Source of the DNA: Omphalotus guepiniiformis | Taxonomy: Eukaryota > Basidiomycota > Agaricomycetes > Agaricales > Omphalotaceae | NCBI GenBank assembly: GCA_028554645.1 | Contig: JAQOOI010000021.1 | Location: 1,116,001 to 1,180,000 of the forward strand | Length of the DNA: 64,000 bases | Reading direction: 5' to 3' | In this document: in pieces, positions 11,755-23,918 of the stretch | Layout: each line of letters opens with the position of its first letter | How positions within the stretch are numbered: position 1 is the stretch's first letter | Program-made: the position numbers and the translations under genes | Notes under the pieces: model-generated | What the model saw: only the letters and a program-made list of their open reading frames with translations | Databases searched by the model: none | What the model was told of the DNA's origin: nothing

Positions 11755-12863
11755 CTACATGGTGGAGGGATTGACGGCGATATAACCTCCGTCAATGACA
11801 ATTTCTTGGCCATTCGTGTAGCCTCCGGCTCTGGATGCAAGATAAACCACTGTGCCCGCCATTTCCTGTGCACTATCGAGTGGTTCAACACAGGTAGCTT
11901 GGCGGAACATAAAGCGAAGCACTCACGTTCCATCTCTTCTCGCAGGTACCGGTCGTAGTCCTTTACCGATTTTATCAACCTCTTCCGGCGGTATATTGTC
12001 TTTTGTCATCTCAGACGCATACACTCCTGGAGCGACGGCATTGACACGAACGGGAACGCCCTTGAGTGCAATCTCGGTTGCTAGCATTTTAGTAAGATGC
12101 GATGCTGCTGCTTTTGCGCTATTGTAACAAAACTGTGGTGCAGTAAGTATATGTCATTACTGCTTCTGCAAATAAGACATGAAATCCTACATGATCTTGA
12201 GCTAGTTTGATGACTCCAGATATACTCGTGATGTTGATGACACTAGAGGTGAAGCCTTGCAATTCCTTCGAGCCTTTCTCGAGTAATCCCAGGAAGGCAG
12301 TGGTGACGAAATAGATGGAAAATGTGTTTATCGTATAGAGATCTGCCCATGCTCCTAGGCCTTCTTGGAACAATGCTTGACCGAAAGTTTCCGCATCCTT
12401 GCATTCAGGCGAATCCGGGTTGCCCATGAATGGAGAGGTAGGGCCGACTTGTCCGGCGCTTTAAAGGTCTCTCAGCAATTAACTTTCAAGGTTCATGGGT
12501 GCATACTTATTGACAAGAATATGCAGTCTTCCTTCCTTGGTCTCTATTACTTTCTTTGCTTCCAAGATACTCTCTTTAGACGTTACGTCCATCGGAAGTC
12601 TGATGATCGATCTACTTGTGAGGAAGCGCATTGAATTGCCTTGAAAAATAAACTACTCACGCAATAAGTTCGCCCTCTTCCTTGGGGGTAGCATCAACCA
12701 ACTTCTGTAATACCTCTGCCCGACGTCCAGTGATGTAAACTTTCGCGCCATTCGCGGCGAGCCCTTTTGAGATCATCAATCCAATCCCAGTACCACCTCC
12801 AGTTACCATAGCCACCATTCCGGTAAGGTCATAGAGCGTGCTTGCATTGAGTGGCGAACTCAT
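11755..12863 (-). CDS. Short-chain dehydrogenase/reductase (classical SDR)
   Basis: An NAD(P)-dependent oxidoreductase of about 290 residues with the Rossmann motif TGGGTGIG near residue 20. The partner motif is INITSISG, which includes the catalytic Ser. YNSAKAAASHL holds the YxxxK catalytic pair, and VNAVAPGVYASEM and GQEIVIDGGY close the fold. The start MSSPLNASTLYDLTGM fits the family. GLMISKGLAANGAKVYITGRR suggests an NADP-type basic residue after beta-2, though this is inference. Several introns are needed (near 12130-12190, 11910-11935 and 12440-12660). All catalytic residues are present. The substrate cannot be told; relatives are often annotated as 3-oxoacyl-ACP reductase-like or RhlG-like without proof. 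It lies head-to-tail with the Kre6-like gene. Confidence 0.85.
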
Positions 12864-13122
12864 TTCTGAAGGACAGTAGGGATAAGAATCTAAAAAGACT
12901 GCATTTGGCTTGCACGACCATCATCGGGCTGATCAGAGGCTCGGTCCGATAAATAATCCAGCATTCGGACCGGTTTTCGTCTGCAACGCAAAGGCACATG
13001 AGCATTTATTACACTAATCATGACTTATACATACACTCAGTACAAAAGTGATGTGTACAATATAGTTTACTTCCTACGAATTGAGGAGACCTGTCGCCTC
13101 CCACGTAAAGTAAATATGTACT

Positions 13123-14504
13123 TCATCCGAAATATGTATTGGGCCGCTGCACAACCAAGTGATGAAGATGAGGAATTCTATCGCGAATCCGGGCTACTAC
13201 CTCCTCACTATACCAGCCATTCTGAATATACAGCACCTTCAACGGAGGAGGAAATATATACAGAGTCATGAATGTCGGAAGACTGGAGAAGACGCATCGC
13301 TGACTTCCTGCATCGACAAGCTGCAACACCGTCAAAGCTGGAGTGAATAAAACAGAAGCAAAATGAATGAGCTCGCTAGGGATGTCTTCAGTATCTACCC
13401 GGAGCTGTAGGGTCTTGAGAACAAGAAGCTGTACTCTTCCCACAATGGGAGAAACACGAGAGCTCGTCCGAGCACCGGGCTTCTTGCCAGGAAATGATAT
13501 TCGCAGCTCTTCCAGTCGCGATGAGATATGAAGGTTGGAAATTACTTCATGGAGTGCCTGTGTACCGGAGGTGATACCATGGTGAGTGTAGTCCAGGAAG
13601 GTCAAATTTGCGAAGAGTGACCGTAGCCATGTCAAGCGGATACCATCCACAGTGACACGGCGAAGGCGCGGGGTGTAGCCAGAAAAAAGGCAGAACTCTT
13701 TCGTGTCGTCATTCCTGCGATATACGAGGGAGAGTTCCTCTAGCTCTGGAACAGGGAATGAAGAAAGAAGCAACGTAGGGCAAATGAGATACTCGTCGAT
13801 TACGAAACACAGAACCTACCAGGAGCTTGAGTCCGATTACTCCCTGAACAACATTCTGATAGGGCAGCATTCCACAGATACGGTGAATAATTCATGATTG
13901 AAATGTCTAAAGACCTCCAATATCGAATAAACGGGGCTACAAGATGCATGTATCGCTGCACTTCGTAGAATCCGAGACTTCTATGGAGGGACGCCCCCGA
14001 CAATAGAACAACGTCTAAGGTGCAAGCTCTGGCGCGATATATTCGCTCTCTCAACATGCGGTGATGAGAGCCGAGGGTGATCCTTCGCCATAAACGTGGG
14101 GTCCGAAGCGCCAGATCACGCCAATAGCTGCATACATGGGAGACGGCTACAGGAAGCATGCTGTCGACCTCAGAACCCAGAATAAAGATGTATGCAAGTA
14201 TTTCGGGGGGTAGTTGGCGAATACTGTGCGAAGACCAGAAGAAAGGGGCAGCAGTGGACCGCTGGAATTGTTGTCGATAGTGATCATGGGGCGGATTATC
14301 TACTCTTGCATCCACTGAGAGCGGCGGCTTTGCAGACTTGTTGCTTGGCCGTCGAAAACTTACAAGCGCATTATCAATTGACCGAAACTCGAGCGCCAGT
14401 GCAACTACTCACATTGAAGAAGGCCATTTGGATTGCACTGCTTCCAGAAACGATTTCCGGAGAGTGAGCTCTTGACGATGTCTCCGTCTTAGGGTAGCAG
14501 GCAT
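13123..14504 (-). CDS. F-box protein with leucine-rich C-terminal part
   Basis: A likely substrate receptor of an SCF ubiquitin ligase; its target is unknown. An F-box-like motif (SIRQLPPEILAYIFILGSEV...VSHVCSYWRDLALRTPRLWRRI) follows a short N-terminal region. The rest has irregular leucine-rich stretches (PELEELSLVYRR, LRRVTVDGIRLTWLRSL, LEELRISF, LKVLYIQNGW). Genes of this layout are expanded in Agaricomycetes. Two introns fit. One near 14353-14421 brings in a 5' exon starting MPATLRRRHRQEL. The other has donor GTAGGT near 13818 and acceptor CTGTTCCAG near 13744, and joins APE|LEEL in frame. The start at 14504 was chosen because the long downstream frame lacks an ATG and begins with GTG. 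Confidence 0.72.
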
Positions 14505-14963
14505 AGATTGTTGTTAGACCATTGTAACCGACGATCCCCTGTTATAAGATTAAAGCACCTCCAGATGGCAACTCGCCTCTCAAGTCTCCCACATCTCCAT
14601 AAAGGACCGGTTCAGATAGCCAGTATCAGGACAAAGCAAGGATCTTGTGTAGTGCACCGCCGAAACAAGAACATAAGGGAAGACTGATCCAATGCAATGT
14701 CAATTTCGAGTGCCGAAACGGAATGTATGAATTGATGGAAGATCCCCAGAAAGACAAAGGAAGATAGTAATTGTGAATATCTCGGGCCTTCTGCTAGCCC
14801 TCTGTCGCAAGAACAACACGAATTCAGCAAAAACGAAGCGGTCACATTGTGACCATCTGTGACAGATCACGTAAGCTCACGTAACTGCTATTACGTAAGG
14901 AACGCGTCAAGTCACAACTCATTCAGCCACGGCCAGCCCATCCCACTCACAGAAAACGTTCCT
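14505..14963. promoter_or_regulatory. Divergent promoter between F-box and Prp24/SART3-like genes
   Basis: The 459-bp region between two divergent genes. It contains a perfect inverted repeat, GGTCAC-ATT-GTGACC (14840-14854). Within the next 45 bp are two CACGTAA copies (14868-14874 and 14878-14884) and a palindromic TTACGTAA (14891-14898). These resemble bZIP/CRE-type sites. They lie 66-125 bp before the chosen start of the splicing gene. Protein binding is inference. Confidence 0.5.
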
Positions 14964-17900
14964 ATGGAGGAATCAAAATCTCTCGATGCTCTCGCCAATA
15001 TTCTTGGTGAACTTGTGAATAGGCCCTATGATATATCCCTGCATGCTCAGCACATTCGTCTCGCTAATTCCCTTCAAGGGATGGAGTCAGAAGCTGTTTC
15101 AGCTCGGGAAATGTTCACCAACTATTTTGCTGCGGGGGATGATGTCTGGATGGATCTTATCACCTCAAAGGAGCGCATCGTTAATCTCAACTCAGTGAAT
15201 GGCGCAGAAGAGCTACTCGCATTGTACCAGCGGGCGGAGCTAGACTATCTCTGTGTGTCGAGTAATTGGCGTAATAAACAACCGATAAACTCATCAGACA
15301 TTTGACAGCCATACCCGTACTGAAGCGACATTTGGAATTACTTGTAGAACGGCACGCTCATTATGCGAGTGGTGAACCAAAACCAGACGAATTGGGAGAA
15401 CTTTTCTCGACTGAATGGACCAGGCACGCTATGCAAGACGTGGTGAACAAAGGAATAGGTCATCTAACACAAGTAATGTATCTTCATTACCACTTCAACT
15501 CCATATTGAACGAATTCGAAGAGCTATGTTCTTTGGGATCAATTCCGCGACTGGGAGTTGGAATTGCTGGAGAATTCACCCGCGTCGGAAAAATCAGCGC
15601 TCGTACAAGACCTCGAAGGTGTACTTCTTGAACGATTGAGACAACCTCATTCGAGTGTGTATACAGGCAATCGTATAGATGATGTATCTGACGTGGTTCG
15701 AATATTGAGGACACCTTCCAGACATATTCTTCGTTTACCACCAATTATAAACCTCCCGATCAATACGAATCACTTCTTATAGCTGCGTCCAAAATCAAAT
15801 CTCAAGTTGTCAAAGCTGTCGAGCGCAGGGAACCAATGGAAACCGCATTGGTGAGTAAGAAACGGTTATGTGGGAGCTGTTTGATGATATTTTTAATTAG
15901 GTCCAGTCCAATAATTCTCTGGAAGCGTTCGCTCGTTACATTGCTTATGAACGTAGAGCCAAGTATCCTGACCTGTTGGCTACAAGCACTGTCTATGAGA
16001 GAGCGTTAACAGAGGCGGCCAAACGAAGGTTTAGTGGTGAAGCTGGTGCCGAGGAAGCCCTGAGATCATTCTGGGCCGGATACAGTGACGTCCTGGTATG
16101 CTCTATTTGCAATGGATTGGGACGAGATCATGAAACATCCTTACAGCGGACGTATAGCGCTGGTCAACAAGTAGAATTGAACATGTTCAAACGAGCCGTA
16201 CGAAGTGTCCCAGGCTCTGGAGAAGTTTGGGCTCGATACATTCGATGCGTGGTGCGTAAATCGAACGAGAACGCGAGAAGGATATTCAAGAGTATGACCC
16301 CAGGAACGTTACAGTGATCCAGACCGTACTGACGAAGATAGGGAGGTCGTGTCAGGTCCGTTGTCGATGTCGCGGTCCGGTTGAGCTATCTAAAGTATAT
16401 CACTAGAGCTCTACGCACGGGCCATGTCCTCTCCTCTCGTTCAAGGAGATGTCGAACAGATTGTTCCTATCGTTCTAGCTCGTGCGGGTTTTGAAAAGCG
16501 TATCATCGATATCGGTAATGCAGGTATGTCACACGGCCATTTTTTGTACCCGCATTCCATTGATGGTACAGATGAGGACACTTTACCGACCATGATTGGC
16601 ATACTAGAGAGTGGGATAGAAGCAGTTCGCAAAGGTAAACCAAAAACCCATGTTCAATAGTGCACTCACCAATTGACTTTCTTTCTCCAGCTGCACCAGT
16701 AGGCGATGCGAGAATGAGGTTAGAAAAGTATCTAGCTGAAATTGTAAGATTTTAGGCTCCTCCGTATCACATCGTTAAACTCTCGACATGTAGTATCGTA
16801 TCGCCGAGGTGACGGAGAGTGCTGTCAACGTCTGGGAATCGGCAGCGAAACATTACAAGACAAGTTACCTTGCCTGGACATCGTACACCGATACCCTTAT
16901 GTCAGTAACGTTGTCATAAGTCATCTAATGCATTTAACCGCGGTTTACAGAAAGGCAGATATGCACGACGAGGCGCGGAAAGTATTCAGCGATATCTGCC
17001 CCAAGAATATGGATTGGCCGGAAGCCATATGGGAATCTTGGATAGCGTTTGAACATTTGCATGGCTCAATAGAGCACATTGATGCATGCCTTGACAAGGT
17101 TGAAAAGGCCCAATATCAAGTGAACATGAGGCGTGCGAAGGTGAGTAGCTCCGATGTCGTATAAACTTGAAGTTGATGCATTAAAACATCATTCTAACAG
17201 GAGGCAGAAAAGGCGGCGTATCAAGCGATGCAGATTGCTACTGAACAACAAGCAAGTACAGTAAGCGTTGCCGATGTTCCTGTTCCTCAAGATAGTATGG
17301 ATGTCGATGAGAATACGGCAAGAGGCGCGAAACGTGCCGCAGAAGATGAGTTAACTGCCGAGGAATTCAAACGGTCCAAGCTCGGTTAGCCGCTATTGTT
17401 CATCACTACAGCTTGTAGATTGGCTGATTATTCCAAGTAGAACACAACCCAGCGTTGCTGAAAAGGCTCGTTGCTTGCATTCAATGGCAGAATTCTCTTG
17501 GCTTATTCTCTGCTGTTTTTAGGGATCGTGAAAATTGTACTATATTTGTGGCAGGAATCCCGAATGAAACTTCGAAAGAAGAAATTGTTGCACTGCTCAA
17601 AGATGTTGGTACCCCTCGTGAGCCATACAGGGAAGCTGCTGATAATCTCCACCTTTAGTGTGGTGAAGTGAGGGAAGTAAAGATGACTCGTTTAGAGGCA
17701 CCTGCAACTTCTACGGTGGCCACCGTAGAGTTCGCTGACAGAGTTTGTATCCAGTCTATGAACTTTCGAAACGTCTGTTGAACATCGGTTTACTTCTCCA
17801 GGATTCCATTCCGGCTGCTTTGACAAAAGACAAAAAACGACTGCGAGGGGAGGAAATAGCTGTTCATCTTGCTTGGAAGTCGACGCTATATGTCACCAAC

Positions 17901-19201
17901 TTTCCTGAGACCGCAGACGATGCATACATCAGGAATTTGTTTGGCAAGGTGAGCTGGTCCGGCATCTAGAAGATTCTGAATCATCTTAATCTCACCATTC
18001 TTAGTATGGGACAATATTCGACGTTCGCTGGCCCAGCAAGAAATTCAAAACAACAAGGCGCTTCTGTTACGTTCAGTATACTAGTCCGGTGCGCAAGTTA
18101 CTCTTCTAGGATCCGCCGCCACTCATGGCATATGATAGACTGCAGCTCAGAATGCTCTTGAGCTTCATGGGCGTGAACTAGAAGCTGACAGAGCCATTAA
18201 CGTTCTTATTTCTAATCCTGAGAGAAAGAAGGAGCGTACTGATCAAGACAAGGAACTACATGTATCTGGACTGCCTAAGTCAACGACAAAGAAGGATCTG
18301 GAGAAGGTCTTTTCTCAGGTAAGTACCATCTCGTCTGACACAGACGTCATAAGTTTGAGCTTGAATCATCCAGTTTGGAGTCATAAAAGAAATCCGAATG
18401 GTTACGGATGATGACAAGAAGTTCAAAGGTTTTGCTTTTGTCGAATTCGAAAGCGAGGTGAGCTGCAAGCAATCCCTGGTGACGTCATGTATTCATTATG
18501 CCTACAGAGCTCCGCTCGCGCGGGTTTGGATGCGAACAACCAGGAACTAAAGGGCAGGCGTATGGCTGTAACCCTTTCCGATTCTCGTGGAAAACCAAGG
18601 AATCGGTACATGCTTCAATTAAATGTTCTGCCGTACCTGAAACAGGAACTTTCGTAGGAATTTCGCTGCAGATACAGGGTTGGGTCGAAAAGCTGAGCTT
18701 CGAAATCGTTCTATCCGAATTCGAAATTTGCCAGTTGGCACGCAAGAGGGCCTTCTACAGCAGACTCTAGAAAAATATGCTGCAGTAATACGCGTTGAGG
18801 TTTTTACGGATGTCAACGAAGCGGTTGCGGAGCTCTCGACTCCGGCGGTAAATGATTCTCGGCCTTCGATATGCTCAGACTGATCTCAACGTATTTGTCT
18901 CCAGGACGTTGGCAAGTTGTTACTCAAGACAGAACCTATCATATTCAGTGGAAATCCTCTTAATCTATCGGGAGAGTCTAGTAGCGCTTCATCTGGACGT
19001 CGACAGGAGCAAAACCCTGCTCCTTTCATTCCCCGGAATGCAGCCTCAAGACCGAAAGCTGGGCTTGGCCATAAACGAAAATTGGCGACACCTATTAACT
19101 CGACACCATCCGGACAGAGGACTGTCCAACCTACGTCTACCGGTGACAAGAGTGCAAGCAAGGGACAAGATGATTTCCGAAAGTTATTGAGTGGCTCATG
19201 A
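14964..19201 (+). CDS. U4/U6 snRNA-annealing splicing factor (Prp24/SART3-like: HAT repeats plus four RRMs)
   Basis: A nuclear factor that re-anneals U4 and U6 snRNA after splicing. The N-terminal half is helical HAT-type repeat sequence (EEALRSFWAGYSDVL, GEVWARYIRCV, AIWESWIAFEHLHGSIEHID). RRM domains follow: CTIFVAGIPNETSKEEI, STLYVTNFPETADDAYI, LHVSGLPKSTTKKDLEKVF with KGFAFVEFESE, and a fourth at RSIRIRNLPVGTQEG. The C-terminal tail ends in GQDDFRKLLSG, like the Lsm-binding tail of Prp24/SART3. Four RRMs match Prp24, while the HAT half matches SART3 and the fission-yeast form. At least twelve short introns are needed. The first, a GTAATT donor near 15252, joins YLCVS to TIPVLKRHLELL. An upstream in-frame ATG at 14859 would put the promoter motifs inside the coding region, so 14964 (MEESKSLDAL) is preferred. 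Confidence 0.88.
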
Positions 19202-20298
19202 ATGGATAGCATGTGTTCAACACTGCCCGGCTGCTCAGTGGAATGACGACGACTGCTTTTCGGACGCCGAGAGCCATTCCATATGGATTGACGAAGTACA
19301 TAATACCATGATATTAGGGCTGCAGTGTTTGTGGTTTTATTGTAAGGAATAAACTTGATTTCTTGCGATATGAGACGAGTCACGGGCGGCTGACTTACAA
19401 CTTTACCCAACTTTAATTGGCGTAGAAGGTATGGTTAGCCTAGTTTTATTACCTCTCTTTGAGTCAAACCTACTTGCTATCATCCCAGAAATTGTAACGG
19501 TACGCGCATCTCGTCAACGTAGACCCTCGTCGACGTTGTACGAGGCCCCGGTCCTGTTCATACTTCTCCTTCTCTGCCAAAGGTAGTTGGGACATTGATA
19601 CCATGGGTCTATTGAACTAATTGACGAGAATGTGTGGTGTCAACATGGTACTCCAGTCCGACATAGCACGAAGGTAAGGTGGGAATGAGATGTGGTAACA
19701 GCTGGAAAGGATGGTGAACACTTTGACCGAAAAACTAGGCACCATGCTTTAGCCTTAGGCGATCCGAGACTCAAGATTGTTGCCTCATAGAAAACACCTG
19801 TCACCGTACGAGTTCTGTATCGAATAGATGATTCATATGTCATTCTGGACCTTCACACCAAGCGAGAGATCAACATTATAAGAAAATCCGCCGCAGCAAA
19901 GCATATGCAACAGGACAAGAGTCAGAACGAATTATGGCATAGCGAAATATGTACTTGGGGGTATCAGCTCGTCGTACCAGACATAGAAACCGAGCGTTGC
20001 CGCCGTATGATCTGAATGACCTAAAGTATACATACATGCCCACAGGGAATCATTAATTCAGTCAACGCTGGTGAGGCTCCCGCGTGACGTTATGTCCGTA
20101 TCTGCAACGCTGGCTCGCTCGTCACGGAGGCTGCCGTCCTCACTGCCGTCCTGTTCGGGCTCCTTAGTTGAGCTTATGAGTGTACCGGAGTTCTTCCGCG
20201 TGAAGGCGGCATTGATACGTACATTTTCTTCATGGGTAAAAACACTCTTCGTGGGACCTTGGACCGTAGACCGTTGAGTGCGCGCACATTTATGATTG
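19202..20298. other. Intergenic, convergent 3' flanks
   Basis: About 1.1 kb between two convergent genes. The right part (20058-20257, minus strand) is open and reads as Ser/Asp/Glu-rich protein (PEQDGSEDGSLRDERASV). It may be an extra 3' exon of the GRASP gene (see that entry). The rest, 19202-20050, shows no coding, RNA or repeat signal that I recognise. Confidence 0.4.
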
Positions 20299-21597
20299 TT
20301 ATGATGAATCACCATTCATCAAGATAGTACCAAACGAGCTACCACGTGTAAGGGTGGGTGTTAACACACCAGCTTGTGATGGAGATGACCTACGAGGAGT
20401 ACCGGGTATCCTGGACTCTTCTTCGCGAGTTTCTTGAGGATCTATGTAATCCGTAGAGGCTTTTGTTTCGGCTTCCTCTTTCAAGTTTGGCGAACTTGAT
20501 ATGTGTTCCAGGGTAGTGGAAGACGCATCGTAGAGATTGCGGGCTTCAAGGGTCTCCTGGTGCCATTGTTCCTGCTCCTGTTTTCGCCATTCTGCTAATC
20601 GAGATTGGCTAAATTCGGTCTCCCCATGAATGTCAGCGGGAACAAACAGATTCTGTTGTTCAAAATCGTCCTCTGCAAGTTCCGGAGGAGTTGATACAGG
20701 ATCATGATCAATACTTTGTTGCGGGATTCGATGAAGTAGTCCGTAACTGAGCATAAGACAAAAGATGAGACAGAACCGACGGCGCGCTGAAAGAAGCCCA
20801 CCCGAAGACACAACCCAAAAGACCTTCACCGCCCCAGTGACGGTTAGGAACCAGTACAACCTCTCGAAGAGCACTGCACACAACGCAATAAGACACGGTC
20901 TGGACTCTCGTTCTCCACACTTACTCAAAGTCTTGCGAGTAAACGTAGACTCTCAATGGTTTGTGCACATGCTTACGGAGAATATTTGTAAAGCAACGTC
21001 AAGGAACAGTCAAAAGCACTCACTGCTTCAACCAGATCGTAGAAGTCGTTTTCGGCACTGAGAATACCCCCAGACCACCCAGTTATGTAGTCACCATAGG
21101 GTACGAGTCCTGCGCTTTCTGCAGGGCTTCCTTCAAGAACATCTAGGACGTGCCATACATTGTCCAGGGCGAACTCAGGCTCACACATCCGCATGCTAAG
21201 CCCCAGGAGCGAGGGCTGATGAGCCATCCCTTGGTCTTCTGCTTCCAACACTTCTGACTGCGACCATGTCCGGGATGGAACGATTGGTACCACTATGATG
21301 CACCTCAGTGAACGTCGAGCGAATCATTCAAACATTCCACCTGCCTCGTGTCCCCCGACTCTTACCACTCCACACTAAAAGATTCAACAAGCGTCCCTCG
21401 TGACTTTCCACGATCCTTTCAAGCTCTGCAGCATCAATACTGCTCTGTGAAGAGAGAGAGTCCCCTTCAAATCCCACGATGAAATCAAAAAACGGCTCTA
21501 TTGTTGTTTGGGAGGCTGGAGACGAGGGAGTTACTCTTAAGACGTGTAATGCATGCGAGGGCGGAAGTGCTTGAGCAGAAGACTGTCCAGCGCCCAT
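20299..21597 (-). CDS. GRASP family Golgi reassembly-stacking protein (Grh1-like)
   Basis: A peripheral Golgi/ER-exit-site protein that tethers membranes and serves unconventional secretion. It begins MGAGQSS, with a Gly2 suitable for N-myristoylation; mammalian GRASPs are myristoylated, while yeast Grh1 is acetylated. Two atypical PDZ domains follow. PDZ1 covers HALHVLRVTPSSPASQTTIEPFFDFIVG. PDZ2 covers NVWHVLDVLEGSPAESAGLVPYGDYITGWSGG through [31 protein letters not shown]. The C-terminal half is acidic, Ser/Thr/Pro-rich and probably disordered. The given stop follows ILMNGDSS. An alternative GT-AG intron (20258-20330) joins SSFG to PTKSVFTHEEN and moves the stop to 20058. Both are possible; the weak donor (GTACTA) made me keep the shorter form. 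Confidence 0.88.
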
Positions 21598-23918
21598 TTG
21601 AATAGATGACAACTGGAATGAAAGAGTTGTAGTAATCACGTGCGCAATATGAGCCATGTCCTTCAACTTTTCAGTTCAAATCGGGTTCAGGTTTCTTAAA
21701 ACTGATACCACTTCGACTTGGATTGACAAGTATTGAAGCTGAAATTCTTGCTACAAAATGAAGTGATAGCTTGACTCCAGAAAACTACTAACTCACCACA
21801 CCTGGGGCACTGGCAGCAGTCCGAGTCGATTTGAACCCTCAGAGTAGTTGGTTTCTGATCCGCATACTTAGAGTCTGCTAAGCTGGGTGAGGCATGAAGA
21901 AACAGGGTACTTAAGGTATCGTGACAGTCGACTACTATCCAGGGCTATGAATGGGCAGTGACTCCTGCTAATCATCAAATTCAATTGTATCCGAGATTTC
22001 CTCGAGCTCTTCTGTAAGCAGAAGTCTTACTGGAACAAATCCTCTTCAGGCCCACGTTTACGAGGTCATGAGTAGCTAAGTAGAAATTAAAGAACGCATG
22101 CCAGATGTCCACACGGTTATAATTTACTCCTTCCTAATAATTCCCATGTTGCTAGTAGCTTAAGTGGAAAAGCTTTAAGGATGCCACGGCCGACTCGCAT
22201 ATTGTCGCTAAGCTCAGATGGTCAGAAGACAGCAGATGATCACACCTGCTTGCCAAACTTCATACAGACAGAAAGTATGTATCCTGGTCTTGAGATACTT
22301 CAGGTCATCAGACACTCAAAGTTGGTATTGACTATACTATTGTGGAGTAGAAATTTCACAAGTCAGAAGCAGAGACGAACCAACAAAAGTTGACGGGACC
22401 GAAGTAGTGTGAGAGGAAAGGTGCTCACGAGTTGATTCGTTTTCAACAAAAGGAAGAGTAGGCAATACAAGTTCCGAGCGAAGACAGCTTTCAATTCGTC
22501 CCAAGATACAACCTTCTGTTTAACTTTATATGGTCCGCGAGACCAAGAGGATCATTGCGAAAAGTTGTCATATGGGAGACCGGGATACGTCAGTGAACGT
22601 CTTGCCCTCTTTCCGTGAACACGCCAAGATACTACCGAAAAAGGCCCGTTCAGCGAGAAGTGACGGAATACAAATAGTTTGGCTTCTAGCTCCAGAGACA
22701 GCTTGTGAGGAATAATAGGCACCGAGCAGCAGACACCGCCGACTCTAAGTTTGTGGTCTCACAAGCTCAGGTACAGGAGGGAAAGATTGAGTTTTGGTCA
22801 ATAAATGTCCAGTATTGAATTGCGCAGATTGTCGGTAGCGAGTCCAAACCAAAAGGGTAGTCCTATTGTCTGACGAGACGAGGTGCTTATAACTATTACC
22901 TGGTGCTCATGACTGGCATCTGGTCTTGTCTGGTCAAAGACACCTGAGAGACACCATCCACACAATTCAATACGGATGGAACCTTACCTTTAGACCAGGA
23001 GTGATTGAATCGCAAGTCCTCATCCAGATTCAAGCACGCACCATAAAGTGCTTTGAAGTTCGACTAGTAGGAGAGAGCCACAGGGACCTATGTTTTAGAG
23101 TAATAAGGGCCAAAATTCATCTGAAGTATCGAACAATCGTTTTCCGGACCGCAGGGCGGCAGAACGCCACCTTCACTTTTTCGCTGGCTTTGGAGTGTGA
23201 AGCATCTAGGTTTCGCATGATTTCGTGTTACTAGGGTCCATGGGAAACCATGAACGGGCGACTCGTTGGGACAGATGCACATTTGACCCAAGGGATAATA
23301 ATGACGGAGGAAGTACCATACTATCAGCAACTGAAACAATGGTTACAAGTGAGCATCTCGTGTGGTTGTAAGCTGGATCCTGAAATACAAAATTTACCAA
23401 ATTTCATATGTTGATATGAACAATTATACGCGGTCCTTGGGTTGTAAGACAGGGACGACACCGGATGAAAATCATCTAAGCCTTTGGAAGGTTCCTAAGT
23501 AGTCGTAATTGACGACATTTTAGCTTGTTCCTGGCGTTGCGTTGGAGTCGGTCTAACAGTTACAATAACGAATTTACGAAGAGTGCGTCTGTTCTCGTCC
23601 GATGCCTGAAATATTCGAGCCGACTGAGGACTCTCGAGTCGAATCATAAGTGTACACTAGCGTAACAAGTAGTACTACTAGTAGGAGTATAAGTGTCGTG
23701 CTTATTACATAAGCACACCCTCACGTGAGCGAGACGAAAAATTTGCCCAATTCTGAGTCTCCAATACATAACACTGGAGGGCATACAAGCCTTGTGTCGT
23801 TGAAGCTTTGAAATTTGAACAGACTCAAAAGAAGAGTATAGAACGTTGCGGTATGCGGTGAGTGTAGTCTGTGAAATAGATCGCTTCTTTATGCTGATAC
23901 TTAACCTCCAGCTAACTT
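21598..23918. other. Gene-poor stretch, 2.3 kb
   Basis: No ORF above about 100 codons and no family resemblance was found on either strand. I found no tRNA T-arm, rRNA or snRNA signature. A CACGTG E-box lies near 21640 before the GRASP gene, another near 23723, and an overlapping palindrome at 23668-23684 upstream of the PPR-like gene. The region may hold decayed mobile DNA or non-coding RNA, but nothing in it supports a call. Confidence 0.4.

Noticed and set aside
14859..14963. Upstream in-frame ATG for the Prp24/SART3-like gene
   Set aside because: Would code through the cluster of palindromic sites and adds a sequence with no family match; the ATG at 14964 is preferred.
21820..21850. Reverse-strand GGTTCAAATC, like a T-loop
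   Set aside because: The flanking five bases on each side do not pair, and no anticodon arm is found.
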